This document shows, one piece after another, positions 19,600 through 29,511 of a stretch of 64,000 nt of DNA. The notes under the pieces were generated by a model, which was given only the letters and a program-made list of their open reading frames with translations, made no database searches and was not told the DNA's origin. Numbering within the stretch: position 1 is the first letter of the stretch; every line of letters starts with the position of its first letter. The position numbers and the translations under genes were made by a program. This DNA comes from Alteromonas sp. C1M14 (GTDB lineage Bacteria; Pseudomonadota; Gammaproteobacteria; Enterobacterales; Alteromonadaceae): positions 1 through 64,000 of the forward strand of contig NZ_JAHKQF010000018.1 in the NCBI RefSeq assembly GCF_018860965.1, given 5' to 3'.

Positions 19600-20625
19600 T
19601 TGAAGAAAAAGATTTGTTTGATGAGGTTGTCTGCCATTGGTGATTGTTGTCATGCAGCAGCGTTAGTCCATCGGATAAAAACACATTGGCCCGATGCACA
19701 GCTTACTTGGATTATAGGTAAGGTCGAGTATCAATTAATGAAAACCTTGCCGGATGTACGCTTTATCGTGTTTGATAAAAAGCAGGGAAAAGCCGCGATA
19801 CGTCAATTACAAGAAGCGGTAAAAGACGAGCATTTTGATGCCTTACTGATGATGCAGGTGGCGCTGCGGGCAAATCTCGCCTCCCGGGTGATTAAAGCAA
19901 AAGAACGAATTGGTTTTGACTGGGCGCGCAGTAAAGAATTGCATTGGCTATTTGCCAATAAACGGGTGGCTCCCCACAAACACGCCCATGTACTTGATGG
20001 CTTTATGGATTTTGGCGATGCCCTTGGCGTGCCGGCACAACAGCCGCCTCAATGGCATATTCCTGTGCCCGCAGAAGCAGAAGAAAAGGCCAATGAATTA
20101 GCCAAACGACTTGGGCGTTATGCTGTGATTAGCCCTGCTGCCAGCAAAGAAGAACGTAATTGGTTACCAGAGCGTTATGCCGAAGTGGCAGATTATCTTC
20201 GGTCTAAAAATGTCGCGGTTATTTTGTGTGGCGGGCCCGCGAATATGGATAAATCGCTAGCTACGGCTATTTTATCTTATACCGGCAACATTAATGAAAA
20301 CCTTGTTGGGCAAACCACCCTGCATGAAATGCTGGCGATTTTGCGTAATGCTAGTTTGGTTATCGCCCCTGATACCGGGCCTGCACATATGGCTACCACT
20401 GTCGGCACGCCGGTTATTGGTTTATATACGCATTCTAATCCACGCCGCACAGGCCCTTATAACAGCCTTGCACACGTGGCCTCAGTATACGATGAGTGTA
20501 TTGAAGAGCAAAAAGGCAAAGGGTGGGAAAAGCTACCTTGGGGGAGCAGAGCTAAAGGGAAGAAATTGATGTCTCGGATTACAACCAATAGTGTAGTAGC
20601 ATTGGTTGACCAGTTGTTAGATTAA
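19600..20625 (+). CDS. glycosyltransferase family 9 (LPS heptosyltransferase-like)
   Basis: A 341-residue GT9 enzyme, probably adding a sugar to the lipopolysaccharide core. It starts with MRLSAIGDCCHAAALVHRIK and has the acceptor/ADP-heptose side motifs AVISPAASKEERNW and the C-terminal APDTGPAHMATTVGTPVIGLY. The start is TTG at 19600, supported by AGAGG at the right distance; the first ATG (19621) would cut into the conserved N-terminal strand. The precise acceptor cannot be assigned. It is paired divergently with kdkA, consistent with an LPS-core locus. Confidence 0.88.
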   Translation: MKKKICLMRLSAIGDCCHAAALVHRIKTHWPDAQLTWIIGKVEYQLMKTLPDVRFIVFDKKQGKAAIRQLQEAVKDEHFDALLMMQVALRANLASRVIKAKERIGFDWARSKELHWLFANKRVAPHKHAHVLDGFMDFGDALGVPAQQPPQWHIPVPAEAEEKANELAKRLGRYAVISPAASKEERNWLPERYAEVADYLRSKNVAVILCGGPANMDKSLATAILSYTGNINENLVGQTTLHEMLAILRNASLVIAPDTGPAHMATTVGTPVIGLYTHSNPRRTGPYNSLAHVASVYDECIEEQKGKGWEKLPWGSRAKGKKLMSRITTNSVVALVDQLLD

Positions 20626-20722
20626 GCGGAGTTAGCTCTTTTTTACGATAAAAAAATCGCGAAAAAAGCACTGTTTATCTACACTTAACGTAAGCAAGAG
20701 TCACAAAGACACATTTCTTAAA

Positions 20723-21199
20723 ATGAGGTGTCAATTGTTCAACCTTTTCAGGCAGTGGTTTCGAACCGGATGTTGCGCCACGATGCTGCGTTTTTACGCC
20801 GCCAGCTTTGCCATATGTGTTGCTTTCCCTGCTTTGGCCACAGACGTCAAAGTGATCTTAAACCCCGAGTTAACCCAGACGTCACTTTCCCATACCGAGG
20901 TACGACAAATATTCTCCGCACGGCAGCAGTATTGGAGTGACGGCACTAAAATTACTGTTTATGTACTTGGCTCTAATACCCCTACACACCAAGTGTTTTG
21001 TCGGGAAATATTGCGGATCTTTCCCTATCAATTAGAACGATTATGGAATCAAATTATTTATTCCGGTCAAGGTGACAGACCTGTAACAGTCGATTCAGAA
21101 GCCGAAATGATTGATGCTGTTGCTCGTACGCCAGGCGCCGTCGGTTATGCCTATCGAGGTGTCATTCATTCAGGTGTTCAGGAGGTCGCGATACAATGA
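20723..21199 (+). CDS. exported PBP-like (phosphate-binding-protein type) domain protein
   Basis: A 158-residue exported protein with a small periplasmic-binding domain of the PstS-like kind seen beside bacterial signalling genes. The signal peptide ends near PALATDV; an internal ATG at 20783 (MLRFYAASFAI) is a plausible start. The mature domain contains LTQTSLSHTEVRQIFSARQQYW and a C-terminal TPGAVGYAYRG. It overlaps the next gene by 4 bases (ATGA) and heads a three-gene operon with a porin-like protein and a GGDEF-EAL protein, suggesting ligand sensing for c-di-GMP control. Confidence 0.75.
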   Translation: MRCQLFNLFRQWFRTGCCATMLRFYAASFAICVAFPALATDVKVILNPELTQTSLSHTEVRQIFSARQQYWSDGTKITVYVLGSNTPTHQVFCREILRIFPYQLERLWNQIIYSGQGDRPVTVDSEAEMIDAVARTPGAVGYAYRGVIHSGVQEVAIQ

Positions 21200-22371
21200 A
21201 GATCAACAAGTTGATAGCGGTTCCTTTTCTTGTTTATACCAGTATGTGCTTGGCTGAATCATCCTTTAGTTGGCACGGTTTTATTGCCCAAGGTGTCAAT
21301 CAATCTATCGGCAGCGACTTTATCAGTGAAGATGACGAAATTAGCTTCGATCTCACTGAAATTGGCCTGAATATGCGCTACGACATTAATTCGTCGCTAG
21401 CGGTGGTGGGGCAAGGTGTCTATTTAAATGGGGGGAATCGCTATGAACGTGGGGCCCGGCTTGATTATCTGTTTGTCGACTGGCATTTACCCAAACTCGG
21501 TCATTGGGACACCCACATGCACCTAGGGCGTTTTAAAAGCCCCCATTGGTTGTATTCTGCTACCCGAGACGTGCCCCAAACCCGGTCAACCATCGTATTG
21601 CCGCAATCGGTTTACTTCGATAACTTCCGCGATGCGGCGTTAGGCAGTGACGGCGTACTGATACAGTTAAGCCGACCTTCAGAGCAAGGAAACTTGCGAC
21701 TAAACTGGAGTTACGGCAATGCGCCAATGAGCAATTACCAAACAAAAGCGTTATTAGGGGAATTTGCCCAAGGTAAATTAGAGCAAGACTTTGTTCAGCA
21801 AGTCAGTGTGTATTGGCAGCCCCCCTCGTTAAATTGGCAAGTTGGCGCCAGCTGGCTTGACTCCGATTTTACTTATAATGCTGTGACCGACGATTTTTTA
21901 GTGGATGGTGGACGTTCAGTACAGTTTTATACCTTGTCTGCAGTGTATTATTCCGAGAATTGGGAGTTTACTACCGAATTTCAACGCAATACAAAGCAGG
22001 ATTATGGCGGATTTAGTCCATCCTATTTCCTTGAAGAACACGGTGAAGGCGGATACGGCCAGTTTAGGTATATGTTTAATAACAATGTTAGTGTGCTGGT
22101 CGGGTACGACTATTTCGTAGCTGACAGAAACGACCGTGATGGAAAAAAACTCGAGGAACGTTCACAAGGGGTGATCCCTGCGTATTTTGGTTACATGAAA
22201 ACTACCACCGTGGGCGTGCAATGGGAGCCGCTTCCTCAATGGCGGGTGCAGGCAGAATACCATTGGGTGAATGGCGCCGGACGGCTGACAAGCGTTCCTA
22301 GTCCCGGAAACACCCCGTTCACCGAGGAATACTGGCAAATGTGGGCAATCCAAGCAATGTACAGGTTCTGA
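21196..22371 (+). CDS. outer-membrane porin-like protein
   Basis: A 391-residue protein with a signal peptide (ending CLAES) and a body of alternating aromatic strands ending in YRF, the terminal aromatic expected for outer-membrane beta-barrel insertion. Blocks include FSWHGFIAQGVNQSIGSDF and LFVDWHLPKLGHWDTHMHLG, like those of proteobacterial anion or phosphate porins. It lies between the binding-domain gene (4-base overlap) and the GGDEF-EAL gene (1 base gap). The substrate is unknown. Confidence 0.75.
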   Translation: MKINKLIAVPFLVYTSMCLAESSFSWHGFIAQGVNQSIGSDFISEDDEISFDLTEIGLNMRYDINSSLAVVGQGVYLNGGNRYERGARLDYLFVDWHLPKLGHWDTHMHLGRFKSPHWLYSATRDVPQTRSTIVLPQSVYFDNFRDAALGSDGVLIQLSRPSEQGNLRLNWSYGNAPMSNYQTKALLGEFAQGKLEQDFVQQVSVYWQPPSLNWQVGASWLDSDFTYNAVTDDFLVDGGRSVQFYTLSAVYYSENWEFTTEFQRNTKQDYGGFSPSYFLEEHGEGGYGQFRYMFNNNVSVLVGYDYFVADRNDRDGKKLEERSQGVIPAYFGYMKTTTVGVQWEPLPQWRVQAEYHWVNGAGRLTSVPSPGNTPFTEEYWQMWAIQAMYRF

Positions 22372-22372
22372 A

Positions 22373-24859
22373 ATGAAAGTCAGGCTGTCAATTACCACCA
22401 AGTTAATTACCGTTGTCATCGTGATGATGCTGTCGGTGACGGTGGCTATTGCGGTTATGCTTATTGCCCAGTCTCAATCATCAATAGAGCAGCAACATAA
22501 AGACTTTCAACTTAAAAATCAGCGCCAGTTAGGGTTAATGGATCAACTGTTATCCGATCGCTTGTTGGTGTGGGTAGAGACCTTTTCACGCTGGGGTAAA
22601 ACAGAAACCCTGTCACAAGAACAACTGGTACAAGCGCTGGAAGAATCAAAAGATGCTTTAAATGTTAGCTTACAAATCAGCGACATGTGGTTATTTGGGG
22701 CGAATGGCTCGTTACTGCTGGGCAATACGCAAAATATGCCCGATTTTGTTCCGACCATGGAACGAGAAACGGGGAATACCATGCGTCCTCAGGATCGGTT
22801 TCAATGTGACACCCGATGCTCTCGGTACATTTCGGCCCCCATTATGATTGCCGGGCAAGAAGTGGCAGTGTTGGTGTTAAGCTCAAGTTTTAATGAATTA
22901 TTAGCGGCGCTCTCGCAGTTTTCTAGTGCCTATCGCATTGCGGTAGTGGAACATGCCGGCTATACCACAAACAACATAAAGCTAAATATTGTTAGTCGCT
23001 TGTCACAAGATAATTACGATCTTATCGGTGATATTTTGTCTAACCTTCCTGCCACGGCCACCACCAGAAGCATGGTGGAAAAGGGCGCCTTGGTAAACCA
23101 AGATAATCGCTACTTGTTAGTCAGTTTGTTACCCATGTCGGAAGTGGTGACGCAAGACTATTACATTGTTTTTGTTCGCGATATTTCTGAGCGTATTGAA
23201 TCGGTCAACGAATATCAAAATCGGGTTATTGGCACCTCTATTGGTTTGTTTTCGCTGTTCACCTTAGTGTTGTTACTGATTATTCAGCAATACAAACGAA
23301 AACTGGTACGACTGGCCGAACGGCTACCCTTGTTAGCCGAACAAAATTACCAAGAATTCAAATATTTAAGCCCTAAACACTACAAGCGAACCAAGCAGCG
23401 ATTTCCTGATGAAATCGATTTGTTAGAAGATACGGCCACCGATTTAGCCAAACAACTTGAAGAGCAAGATACCAAGCTAGCGGCATCCAATGCTCAGCTT
23501 GAAAATATGGCCATGTTTGATGGGTTAACGGGTTTGCCGAACCGCACCATGATGACCTTCCAGATTGAAAAGCAGGTGGCAGCGATTACCCGTGAACGGG
23601 GGTTGGCGGCAATTCTATTTCTTGATCTTGACGATTTTAAAAAAGTGAATGATAGCCACGGCCATGATGTCGGCGACCACCTAATTTTTGCCGCCGCAGA
23701 ACGTATTACCCATGCGGTGGGAGAGCATCATTTGGTGGGGCGCTTTGGTGGCGATGAGTTTGTGGTACTGCTTGATGATGCCAAAGACAAAGATGAGGTA
23801 GAAAAAACAGCAGAACGGCTGTTGAACGCCTTTACTAAGCCATTAGATGTGGACCACCTTACTTTTTATATTTCTACCAGTATTGGGGTCGCCATCACCA
23901 ATCAACCTGAAACTTCGGCTATGGAATTACTACGCCACGCCGATATCGCCATGTACGAAGCAAAAGCCCAAAAAGGGGCGGTGTTTAAGCTTTACGATGC
24001 GTCGATGAATATTAAGGTCATGCGTAAAGTTGAACTGGAGCAAGAGGCCCGGGTAGCATTGCGAGAAAACCAGTTTAGCCTAGCATTACAGCCTCAGGTG
24101 AATATCAGCACTTTCCAGTTAGAAGGCTTTGAAGCGTTAATTCGCTGGTATCACCCGGTAAAAGGCTACATCTCGCCGGGCGTATTTATTCCGCTGCTAG
24201 AAAATACCCCATTTATGCTAGAGCTTGATTACTGGGTACTAACCCGCTCCTTGCGCATATTAAATGAACTCAGTACCAGTGGTTATTCCCACCTTAAAAT
24301 GGCCATTAATATTTCAGGCGCCCAATTTACCGATGCCACATTGCCGCACTTCTTACGTCAGCAATTATCTTTGTATGAACTGGCCCCGGAAAAAGTGGAG
24401 TTAGAGTTAACCGAAACCGCGCTGGTCTCGGATATGGATTCGGCCATTGATGTTTGTAAAGCTCTGCAAGATATGGGCTGCCTAGTGGCCATTGATGATT
24501 TCGGTACTGGTTATTCATCGTTCAGTTATCTTAAAGCGCTACCGGTAGATTATGTAAAAATCGATCAATCTTTTATTGCTGGCATGATGGACAACCCCGA
24601 AGACAGTAACATTGTTAAATCGAGCATTTCTTTGGTGCGCAGTTTAGGGCGCACGGTGATTGCGGAAGGGGTAGAAACCAAAGAGCAGTTAGATCGCTTG
24701 AATGAATTTCAGTGCCATCAGGCACAGGGGTATTTAATTAGTCCGCCCATTCCGGAATCCCAATTATGGGAACGGCTGGACAAAAATGTCAGCAACGGCC
24801 AGTGGAAGCCTGTTGGCCAGAATAGCCGTACAGATGGCCAGCATCAATTCGAGTTTTAA
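22373..24859 (+). CDS. membrane GGDEF-EAL cyclic-di-GMP protein
   Basis: An 828-residue membrane protein that can in principle make and degrade cyclic di-GMP. A first membrane span (about residues 8-32), a periplasmic sensor domain of roughly 240 residues and a second span (IGLFSLFTLVLLLII, about 285-305) precede a GGDEF domain with intact RFGGDEFV near residue 459. The inhibitory RxxD site is absent (GEHH at that position). The EAL domain is complete: FEALIRW near residue 587, NISGAQF, ELTET, IDDFGTGYSS, IAEGVE. It is the third gene of the operon with the binding-domain and porin-like genes. Confidence 0.93.
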   Translation: MKVRLSITTKLITVVIVMMLSVTVAIAVMLIAQSQSSIEQQHKDFQLKNQRQLGLMDQLLSDRLLVWVETFSRWGKTETLSQEQLVQALEESKDALNVSLQISDMWLFGANGSLLLGNTQNMPDFVPTMERETGNTMRPQDRFQCDTRCSRYISAPIMIAGQEVAVLVLSSSFNELLAALSQFSSAYRIAVVEHAGYTTNNIKLNIVSRLSQDNYDLIGDILSNLPATATTRSMVEKGALVNQDNRYLLVSLLPMSEVVTQDYYIVFVRDISERIESVNEYQNRVIGTSIGLFSLFTLVLLLIIQQYKRKLVRLAERLPLLAEQNYQEFKYLSPKHYKRTKQRFPDEIDLLEDTATDLAKQLEEQDTKLAASNAQLENMAMFDGLTGLPNRTMMTFQIEKQVAAITRERGLAAILFLDLDDFKKVNDSHGHDVGDHLIFAAAERITHAVGEHHLVGRFGGDEFVVLLDDAKDKDEVEKTAERLLNAFTKPLDVDHLTFYISTSIGVAITNQPETSAMELLRHADIAMYEAKAQKGAVFKLYDASMNIKVMRKVELEQEARVALRENQFSLALQPQVNISTFQLEGFEALIRWYHPVKGYISPGVFIPLLENTPFMLELDYWVLTRSLRILNELSTSGYSHLKMAINISGAQFTDATLPHFLRQQLSLYELAPEKVELELTETALVSDMDSAIDVCKALQDMGCLVAIDDFGTGYSSFSYLKALPVDYVKIDQSFIAGMMDNPEDSNIVKSSISLVRSLGRTVIAEGVETKEQLDRLNEFQCHQAQGYLISPPIPESQLWERLDKNVSNGQWKPVGQNSRTDGQHQFEF

Positions 24860-24909
24860 CTTGCTCTTTTAAAAGGGCTTTTCTCTTCTTTTACACGGGT
24901 TGACTGTAG

Positions 24910-24944
24910 TTTTGCATTGGAATGCAAAAAAAGGGTGTACCCTT
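24910..24944. promoter_or_regulatory. two adjacent palindromes upstream of kbl-tdh
   Basis: TTTTGCATT (24910-24918), GG, AATGCAAAA (24921-24929) is a perfect 9-bp dyad. It is followed at once by AAGGGT (24931-24936), GT, ACCCTT (24939-24944). They lie 47-81 bases ahead of the kbl start and are good candidates for regulator binding. I cannot name the regulator. Confidence 0.6.
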
Positions 24945-24990
24945 GCACTGTCTCTCATTAGAATACGTTTTTTTCTCATTGGAGAGCGTC

Positions 24991-26184
24991 ATGTCAGAGG
25001 CATTCATTACCCATTTACGTGGGCAATTAGCTGAATTGAAGCAAGACGGGCTGTTTAAAGAAGAGCGCGTTATTACATCACAACAACAGGCGGATATCGC
25101 TGTTGGTGAAGGTAATGAAGTTATCAACTTCTGTGCGAATAATTACCTGGGTTTGGCCAATCATGAAGCATTGATTGAGGCGGCGAAAAACGGGCTCGAC
25201 AGTCACGGTTTTGGCATGGCGTCAGTGCGCTTTATCTGCGGTACCCAAGATATCCATAAGGCACTGGAACAAAAAATCAGCGGCTTTTTAGGTACCGAAG
25301 ATACTATTCTTTATCCTTCCTGCTTTGATGCCAATGGTGGTTTATTTGAAACCCTGCTGGGTCCAGGCGATGCCATCATTTCTGACGCTTTAAATCACGC
25401 CAGTATTATAGACGGCGTACGTTTGTGTAAAGCCAAACGGTATCGTTATTTAAACAATGACATGACCTCCCTTGAAGACCAGCTAATTCAAGCCAATGCA
25501 GATGGTGCTCGCTTTAAAGTGATTGCCACTGATGGCGTGTTTTCTATGGATGGCGTTATTGCCAACTTAAAAGGCATTTGTGATCTAGCCGACAAGTACG
25601 ATGCCATGGTAATGGTAGATGATTGCCATGCTACCGGCTTTTTAGGCGAAAATGGTCGAGGCAGTCATGAATACTGTGACGTAATAGGGCGGGTGGATAT
25701 CATCACCGGCACGTTAGGTAAAGCCATGGGCGGCGCATCAGGCGGTTATACCTCAGGCAAAAAAGAAGTGGTTGAATGGTTACGTCAGCGCTCGCGTCCT
25801 TATTTGTTTTCTAATTCTGTGGCACCGCCTATCGTTGCCGCATCGTTAAAAGTATTCGACATGATGGCCGATGGCCATGCTTTGCGGGAACAATTATGGC
25901 GTAATGCGGCTCATTTCCGTACCCGTATGGAAGAAGCTGGCTTTACTTTGGCAGGTAACGATCACCCTATTATTCCGGTAATGCTGGGCGATGCCAAGTT
26001 AGCTAGCGAGATGGCAAACAAGCTATTAAGTAAAGGAATTTACGTGATTGGCTTTTCCTACCCGGTGGTACCGAAAGGAGAGGCTCGCATTCGCACTCAA
26101 ATGTCCGCAGGCCACACGTTGGCACATGTAGATAAAGCCGTTGATGCTTTCATCGAAGTGGGTAAAGAGCTAGGGGTTATCTAA
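24991..26184 (+). CDS. kbl: glycine C-acetyltransferase (2-amino-3-ketobutyrate CoA ligase)
   Basis: The PLP enzyme that cleaves 2-amino-3-oxobutyrate with CoA to glycine and acetyl-CoA, second step of threonine breakdown. 397 residues from 24991 (GGAGAG precedes the ATG; a longer frame to 24922 is not supported). The PLP lysine lies in [15 protein letters not shown] near residue 244, with VDDCHATGF supplying the aspartate and histidine. It overlaps tdh by one base (TAATG). Confidence 0.97.
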   Translation: MSEAFITHLRGQLAELKQDGLFKEERVITSQQQADIAVGEGNEVINFCANNYLGLANHEALIEAAKNGLDSHGFGMASVRFICGTQDIHKALEQKISGFLGTEDTILYPSCFDANGGLFETLLGPGDAIISDALNHASIIDGVRLCKAKRYRYLNNDMTSLEDQLIQANADGARFKVIATDGVFSMDGVIANLKGICDLADKYDAMVMVDDCHATGFLGENGRGSHEYCDVIGRVDIITGTLGKAMGGASGGYTSGKKEVVEWLRQRSRPYLFSNSVAPPIVAASLKVFDMMADGHALREQLWRNAAHFRTRMEEAGFTLAGNDHPIIPVMLGDAKLASEMANKLLSKGIYVIGFSYPVVPKGEARIRTQMSAGHTLAHVDKAVDAFIEVGKELGVI

Positions 26185-27206
26185 TGAAGTCATTAGTGAA
26201 AGCGCACCGAGAGCCGGGTATATGGATGCAAGACACGGCTAAACCGGAAGTTGGCCATAACGATTTATTAATTAAGATCCGTAAAACCGCTATCTGTGGC
26301 ACCGACATGCATATCTATAATTGGGATGAGTGGTCGCAAAATACCATTCCTGTCCCGATGGTCGTTGGTCACGAGTACGTAGGCGAAGTGGTTGGTATGG
26401 GGCAAGAAGTCGCCGGCTTTAAAATTGGTGACAGAGTGTCTGGAGAAGGCCATATTACCTGTGGTCACTGCCGTAACTGCCGAGCTGGGCGTCGTCACCT
26501 TTGTCGCAATACGGAAGGTGTAGGTGTTAATCGTGCTGGTGCCTTTGCCGAGTATTTGGTTATTCCGGCGTTTAACGCGTTTAGTATTCCCGATAATATT
26601 AGCGATGACATGGCGGCTATTTTCGATCCTTTCGGTAATGCGGTGCATACCGCGTTGTCTTACGATTTGGTGGGTGAAGACGTACTTATTACCGGCGCCG
26701 GCCCTATTGGTATTATGGCGGCAGCGGTGGCTAAACATGTGGGCGCTCGCCATGTGGTGATCACCGATTTAAACCCTTACCGTCTTGCGTTGGCGGAAAA
26801 AATGGGCGTTACCCGCGCGGTTAATGTGGGAACCACACAATTGTCTGAGGTAATGGAAGAGCTTGGCATGAGTGAAGGTTTCGATGTGGGCCTGGAAATG
26901 TCTGGTGTCCCCGTGGCTTTTCGGGACATGCTCAATAAAATGAACCATGGTGGTAAAGTGGCCATGTTGGGTATTCCACCGAGTGATGTTTCGGTGGACT
27001 GGAATCAGGTTATTTTTAAAGGATTAAATATAAAAGGCATTTACGGTCGTGAAATGTTTGAAACCTGGTACAAAATGGCTAGTCTGTTACAAAGCGGTTT
27101 AGATCTCTCGCCTATTATTACCCACCAGTTTGACATAGATGACTTTCAGCGTGGGTTTGATACTATGGGGTCTGGCCAGTCCGGTAAAGTCATTCTTAAT
27201 TGGTAG
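26184..27206 (+). CDS. tdh: L-threonine 3-dehydrogenase
   Basis: A 340-residue zinc- and NAD-dependent medium-chain dehydrogenase, oxidising L-threonine to 2-amino-3-oxobutyrate, the substrate of Kbl. Catalytic zinc ligands are in [14 protein letters not shown] and VGHEYVGEV; the structural zinc set is [15 protein letters not shown]. The nucleotide-binding glycine motif is TGAGPIGIM near residue 172. It overlaps kbl by one base, so the pathway enzymes are coupled. Confidence 0.97.
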   Translation: MKSLVKAHREPGIWMQDTAKPEVGHNDLLIKIRKTAICGTDMHIYNWDEWSQNTIPVPMVVGHEYVGEVVGMGQEVAGFKIGDRVSGEGHITCGHCRNCRAGRRHLCRNTEGVGVNRAGAFAEYLVIPAFNAFSIPDNISDDMAAIFDPFGNAVHTALSYDLVGEDVLITGAGPIGIMAAAVAKHVGARHVVITDLNPYRLALAEKMGVTRAVNVGTTQLSEVMEELGMSEGFDVGLEMSGVPVAFRDMLNKMNHGGKVAMLGIPPSDVSVDWNQVIFKGLNIKGIYGREMFETWYKMASLLQSGLDLSPIITHQFDIDDFQRGFDTMGSGQSGKVILNW

Positions 27207-27212
27207 TTTAGC

Positions 27213-27524
27213 ATGTCAGAGTTTCAGCATATTAGTATTCAAGATGCCGCCGAGCGACTTGAAGAGTTTGTCATTGTGGACATTCGTGACCCTCAGTCTT
27301 TTGCCGCCGGACATATGCCCACAGCATTAAACTTGAATAACGAGAATTTCGCTGATTTTCTGGCCGCCACTCCGCCAGAAAAGCAGGTGCTGGTGGTCTG
27401 TTATCATGGTGTAAGCAGCCAACAGGCAGCCAACGTCATCGTTCAGCAGGGCTACGAAACCGTATTTAGCATGGATGGTGGTTTTGAGGCTTGGAAACTC
27501 ACCCAACCGGTAGTGACAGCCTAA
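27213..27524 (+). CDS. glpE: thiosulfate sulfurtransferase GlpE
   Basis: A 103-residue single-domain rhodanese. The active cysteine lies in VVCYHGVSSQQAA near residue 68, with DIRDPQSFAAGHMPTALN upstream as in the family. It starts 6 bases after tdh and is directly followed by glpG. The biological sulfur acceptor is unknown. Confidence 0.93.
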   Translation: MSEFQHISIQDAAERLEEFVIVDIRDPQSFAAGHMPTALNLNNENFADFLAATPPEKQVLVVCYHGVSSQQAANVIVQQGYETVFSMDGGFEAWKLTQPVVTA

Positions 27525-27526
27525 AC

Positions 27527-28390
27527 GTGAGTTCGCCATTAATCGCAATTCGCAACGAAGGGTATGCCCATCTGCTGGCAAATTACCTCACAAGCCAACA
27601 AATGCCAGCTCATGTGGCGCCTTATTCAGAAGACGGTGAATACCTTGTCATACTGGAACAGGAGTCTCATCTTGCGACGGCACGTAATATCTGTGAAGAA
27701 TTTGTCAGACAACCACAACACCCTAAATACCAGCAAGCAGCCTGGGAAAACGGTGAAAGGGTAAATCTTCATCCCTCCAAATCCAGTAACTTAAATTTAG
27801 CGTCTTTGCTTAAATGGGCGAAAGACGCGCCCTTTACCGCAACCATTCTGGCCGTGTGCACCTTGGTGTATGTGTTATCCATACTTGGCTTTTTCGGTAC
27901 AGTGGGGCAACTGCTTAAAATGGAGCCCTTTTCCCAATTGGGGCAAAACCATGAATACTGGCGCTTGATCACACCAGCGTTTCTTCATTTTTCTGCGGTA
28001 CATTTTATTTTCAACGTACTGTGGTGGAGTATGCTGGGGGCGCAAATCGAGCGTAAGCTTGGCATGTCTATGCTACTAATGCTTTTTTTAGTGTCGGCGT
28101 TAAGTTCCAACGTGGCGCAGGCGATTGTTAGTGGGCCGGCATTTGGCGGCTTATCTGGCGTGGTGTATGCGGTGTTAGGATTTGTTTGGTGGACAGGGTG
28201 GCTAAAACCGGCTTGGGGGCTGTTTATACCCCGGTCAATCGTTGGTTTTATGCTGGTTTGGCTGGTGTTAGGTTATGCTGATGTACTTTGGGTGAGCATG
28301 GCAAATACGGCGCACACGGTGGGCTTAATTAGCGGTTGTGCCATGGCCGCGTTACTGGCCTTGGGGTCGAACCGCAAAAAAGCCCGTTAA
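27527..28390 (+). CDS. glpG: rhomboid intramembrane serine protease GlpG
   Basis: An integral-membrane serine protease of about 287 residues. I use the GTG at 27527, two bases after the glpE stop, because it matches the usual GlpG N-terminus (SSPLIAIRNEGYAHLLANYL); an ATG at 27491 would lie inside glpE. The N-terminal cytoplasmic domain is followed by six spans. The catalytic serine is in GGLSGVVYAVLG, the histidine in ANTAHTVGLISG, and the oxyanion region in HFIFNVLWW. It overlaps the convergent FliL-like gene by 4 bases. Confidence 0.93.
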   Translation: MSSPLIAIRNEGYAHLLANYLTSQQMPAHVAPYSEDGEYLVILEQESHLATARNICEEFVRQPQHPKYQQAAWENGERVNLHPSKSSNLNLASLLKWAKDAPFTATILAVCTLVYVLSILGFFGTVGQLLKMEPFSQLGQNHEYWRLITPAFLHFSAVHFIFNVLWWSMLGAQIERKLGMSMLLMLFLVSALSSNVAQAIVSGPAFGGLSGVVYAVLGFVWWTGWLKPAWGLFIPRSIVGFMLVWLVLGYADVLWVSMANTAHTVGLISGCAMAALLALGSNRKKAR

Positions 28391-28800
28391 CCTTGCGCCA
28401 AATACTTGGTGAAGATGACATCTTTGATAATGGTTGCGCCGGTTTCTTTACGCATATGATCCTGCAAGGCTTTTAAGATGGCCAGTCGAATATCTTCTCT
28501 TCCGGTTAGCGACTTTACTTTTTCTTCTGGCTGCTGACCAAAAATCTCAATGGTGGTGGCCCGCAGCAGCGGCATATGATGCTCGGCAATTTCCAGCATA
28601 TCCACATTTTCAATCATCAATTCTACGGTAACGCGAATATATCCAAGTTTGCGCGAAGACGGGCTGATGTAGTTGGTAATAATATCAGGCTCTAACCCTA
28701 AGAAAGCGTATTCCTGTGGGGTTTGGCCGTAAGCGGTAAGGCTAAAACTGCCGGTAAACAGGCTAAGTAATAGTAAGAAACGAGCGGATAACTTTTTCAT
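28387..28800 (-). CDS. FliL-like exported protein
   Basis: A 137-residue protein with a FliL-type domain, outside any flagellar operon. The start at 28800 gives MKKLSARFLLLLSLF, an N-terminal signal or anchor. The FliL core is GYIRVTVELMIENVDMLEIAEHHMPLLRATTIEIF followed by REDIRLAILKALQDHM. FliL acts at the flagellar motor stator; this looks like a paralogue. It is convergent with glpG, sharing 4 bases. Confidence 0.8.
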   Translation of the reverse strand: MKKLSARFLLLLSLFTGSFSLTAYGQTPQEYAFLGLEPDIITNYISPSSRKLGYIRVTVELMIENVDMLEIAEHHMPLLRATTIEIFGQQPEEKVKSLTGREDIRLAILKALQDHMRKETGATIIKDVIFTKYLAQG

Positions 28801-28957
28801 AGGGCGCATGAGCAAATAAAAGCGTTAGAAACCAAGTGAATGTAGAGTTTAGCAAAAGCTAACGAATAAACACGAATTAATCTAAAACTATGAGTATGTA
28901 AACGCGGGCATATGGGCGTGATGGAATACCAATGGTAAGATACCGGCTTCTTAATTA

Positions 28958-29509
28958 TTGGTGTATGTATTGTTGGAACTCGCATATTCATTTCCCGTTG
29001 GCATAGACACACAGTGGCAAGACGTGTCTGCTTTTAACCCGTTGTCTGCTATGGCCCAATCTTGGCTGCTAGATACCGGCTCGTTAACCGAGCGTATTGA
29101 AAGCATGGCCGATGACTTTGCTGTGCACGTAGTGGGCGAAGGTGATGTACCTTTACACGCCAATGAAACCAATGTGTTAAAAGGGCCCGCAGAAGACTAC
29201 CGAGTAAGAGAAGTCTTTTTGCATCATAACCATACCCCTTGGGTATTCGCGCGTTCGGTGATCCCACAAGCGTTAGTCACTTCTGAGTTTGCCGGCTTAG
29301 GTAACCAACCACTAGGTAAGCGCCTGTTTAACGATGCCCGTTTTAGCCGTGGCGAATTCGAGCTATGCCAAGTCTGTATGTCATCGTTGTTTGGCGCACC
29401 GTCAACCTTGCTGTGGGGGCGTCGCTCGTGTTTCCACTTTCAAAACCTTGAATTGCTGGTGGCTGAGATCTTTCTACCCACTTCACCTATTTACGAAAAG
29501 GCGCCGTGA
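28958..29509 (+). CDS. ubiC: chorismate pyruvate-lyase UbiC
   Basis: Releases pyruvate from chorismate to give 4-hydroxybenzoate, the first committed step of ubiquinone synthesis. Up to 183 residues. Family features are ALDPL-like [40 protein letters not shown] and a C-terminal LLVAEIFLP. No ATG precedes the conserved region in frame: the start must be TTG or GTG (28958 TTG, 28961 GTG, 28970 or 28973 TTG), which suggests low expression. It is immediately upstream of ubiA. Confidence 0.9.
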   Translation: MVYVLLELAYSFPVGIDTQWQDVSAFNPLSAMAQSWLLDTGSLTERIESMADDFAVHVVGEGDVPLHANETNVLKGPAEDYRVREVFLHHNHTPWVFARSVIPQALVTSEFAGLGNQPLGKRLFNDARFSRGEFELCQVCMSSLFGAPSTLLWGRRSCFHFQNLELLVAEIFLPTSPIYEKAP

Positions 29510-29511
29510 TC

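Noticed and set aside
26268..26753. 161-residue open frame antisense to tdh
   Set aside because: A shadow of the highly conserved tdh gene; no supporting motif.
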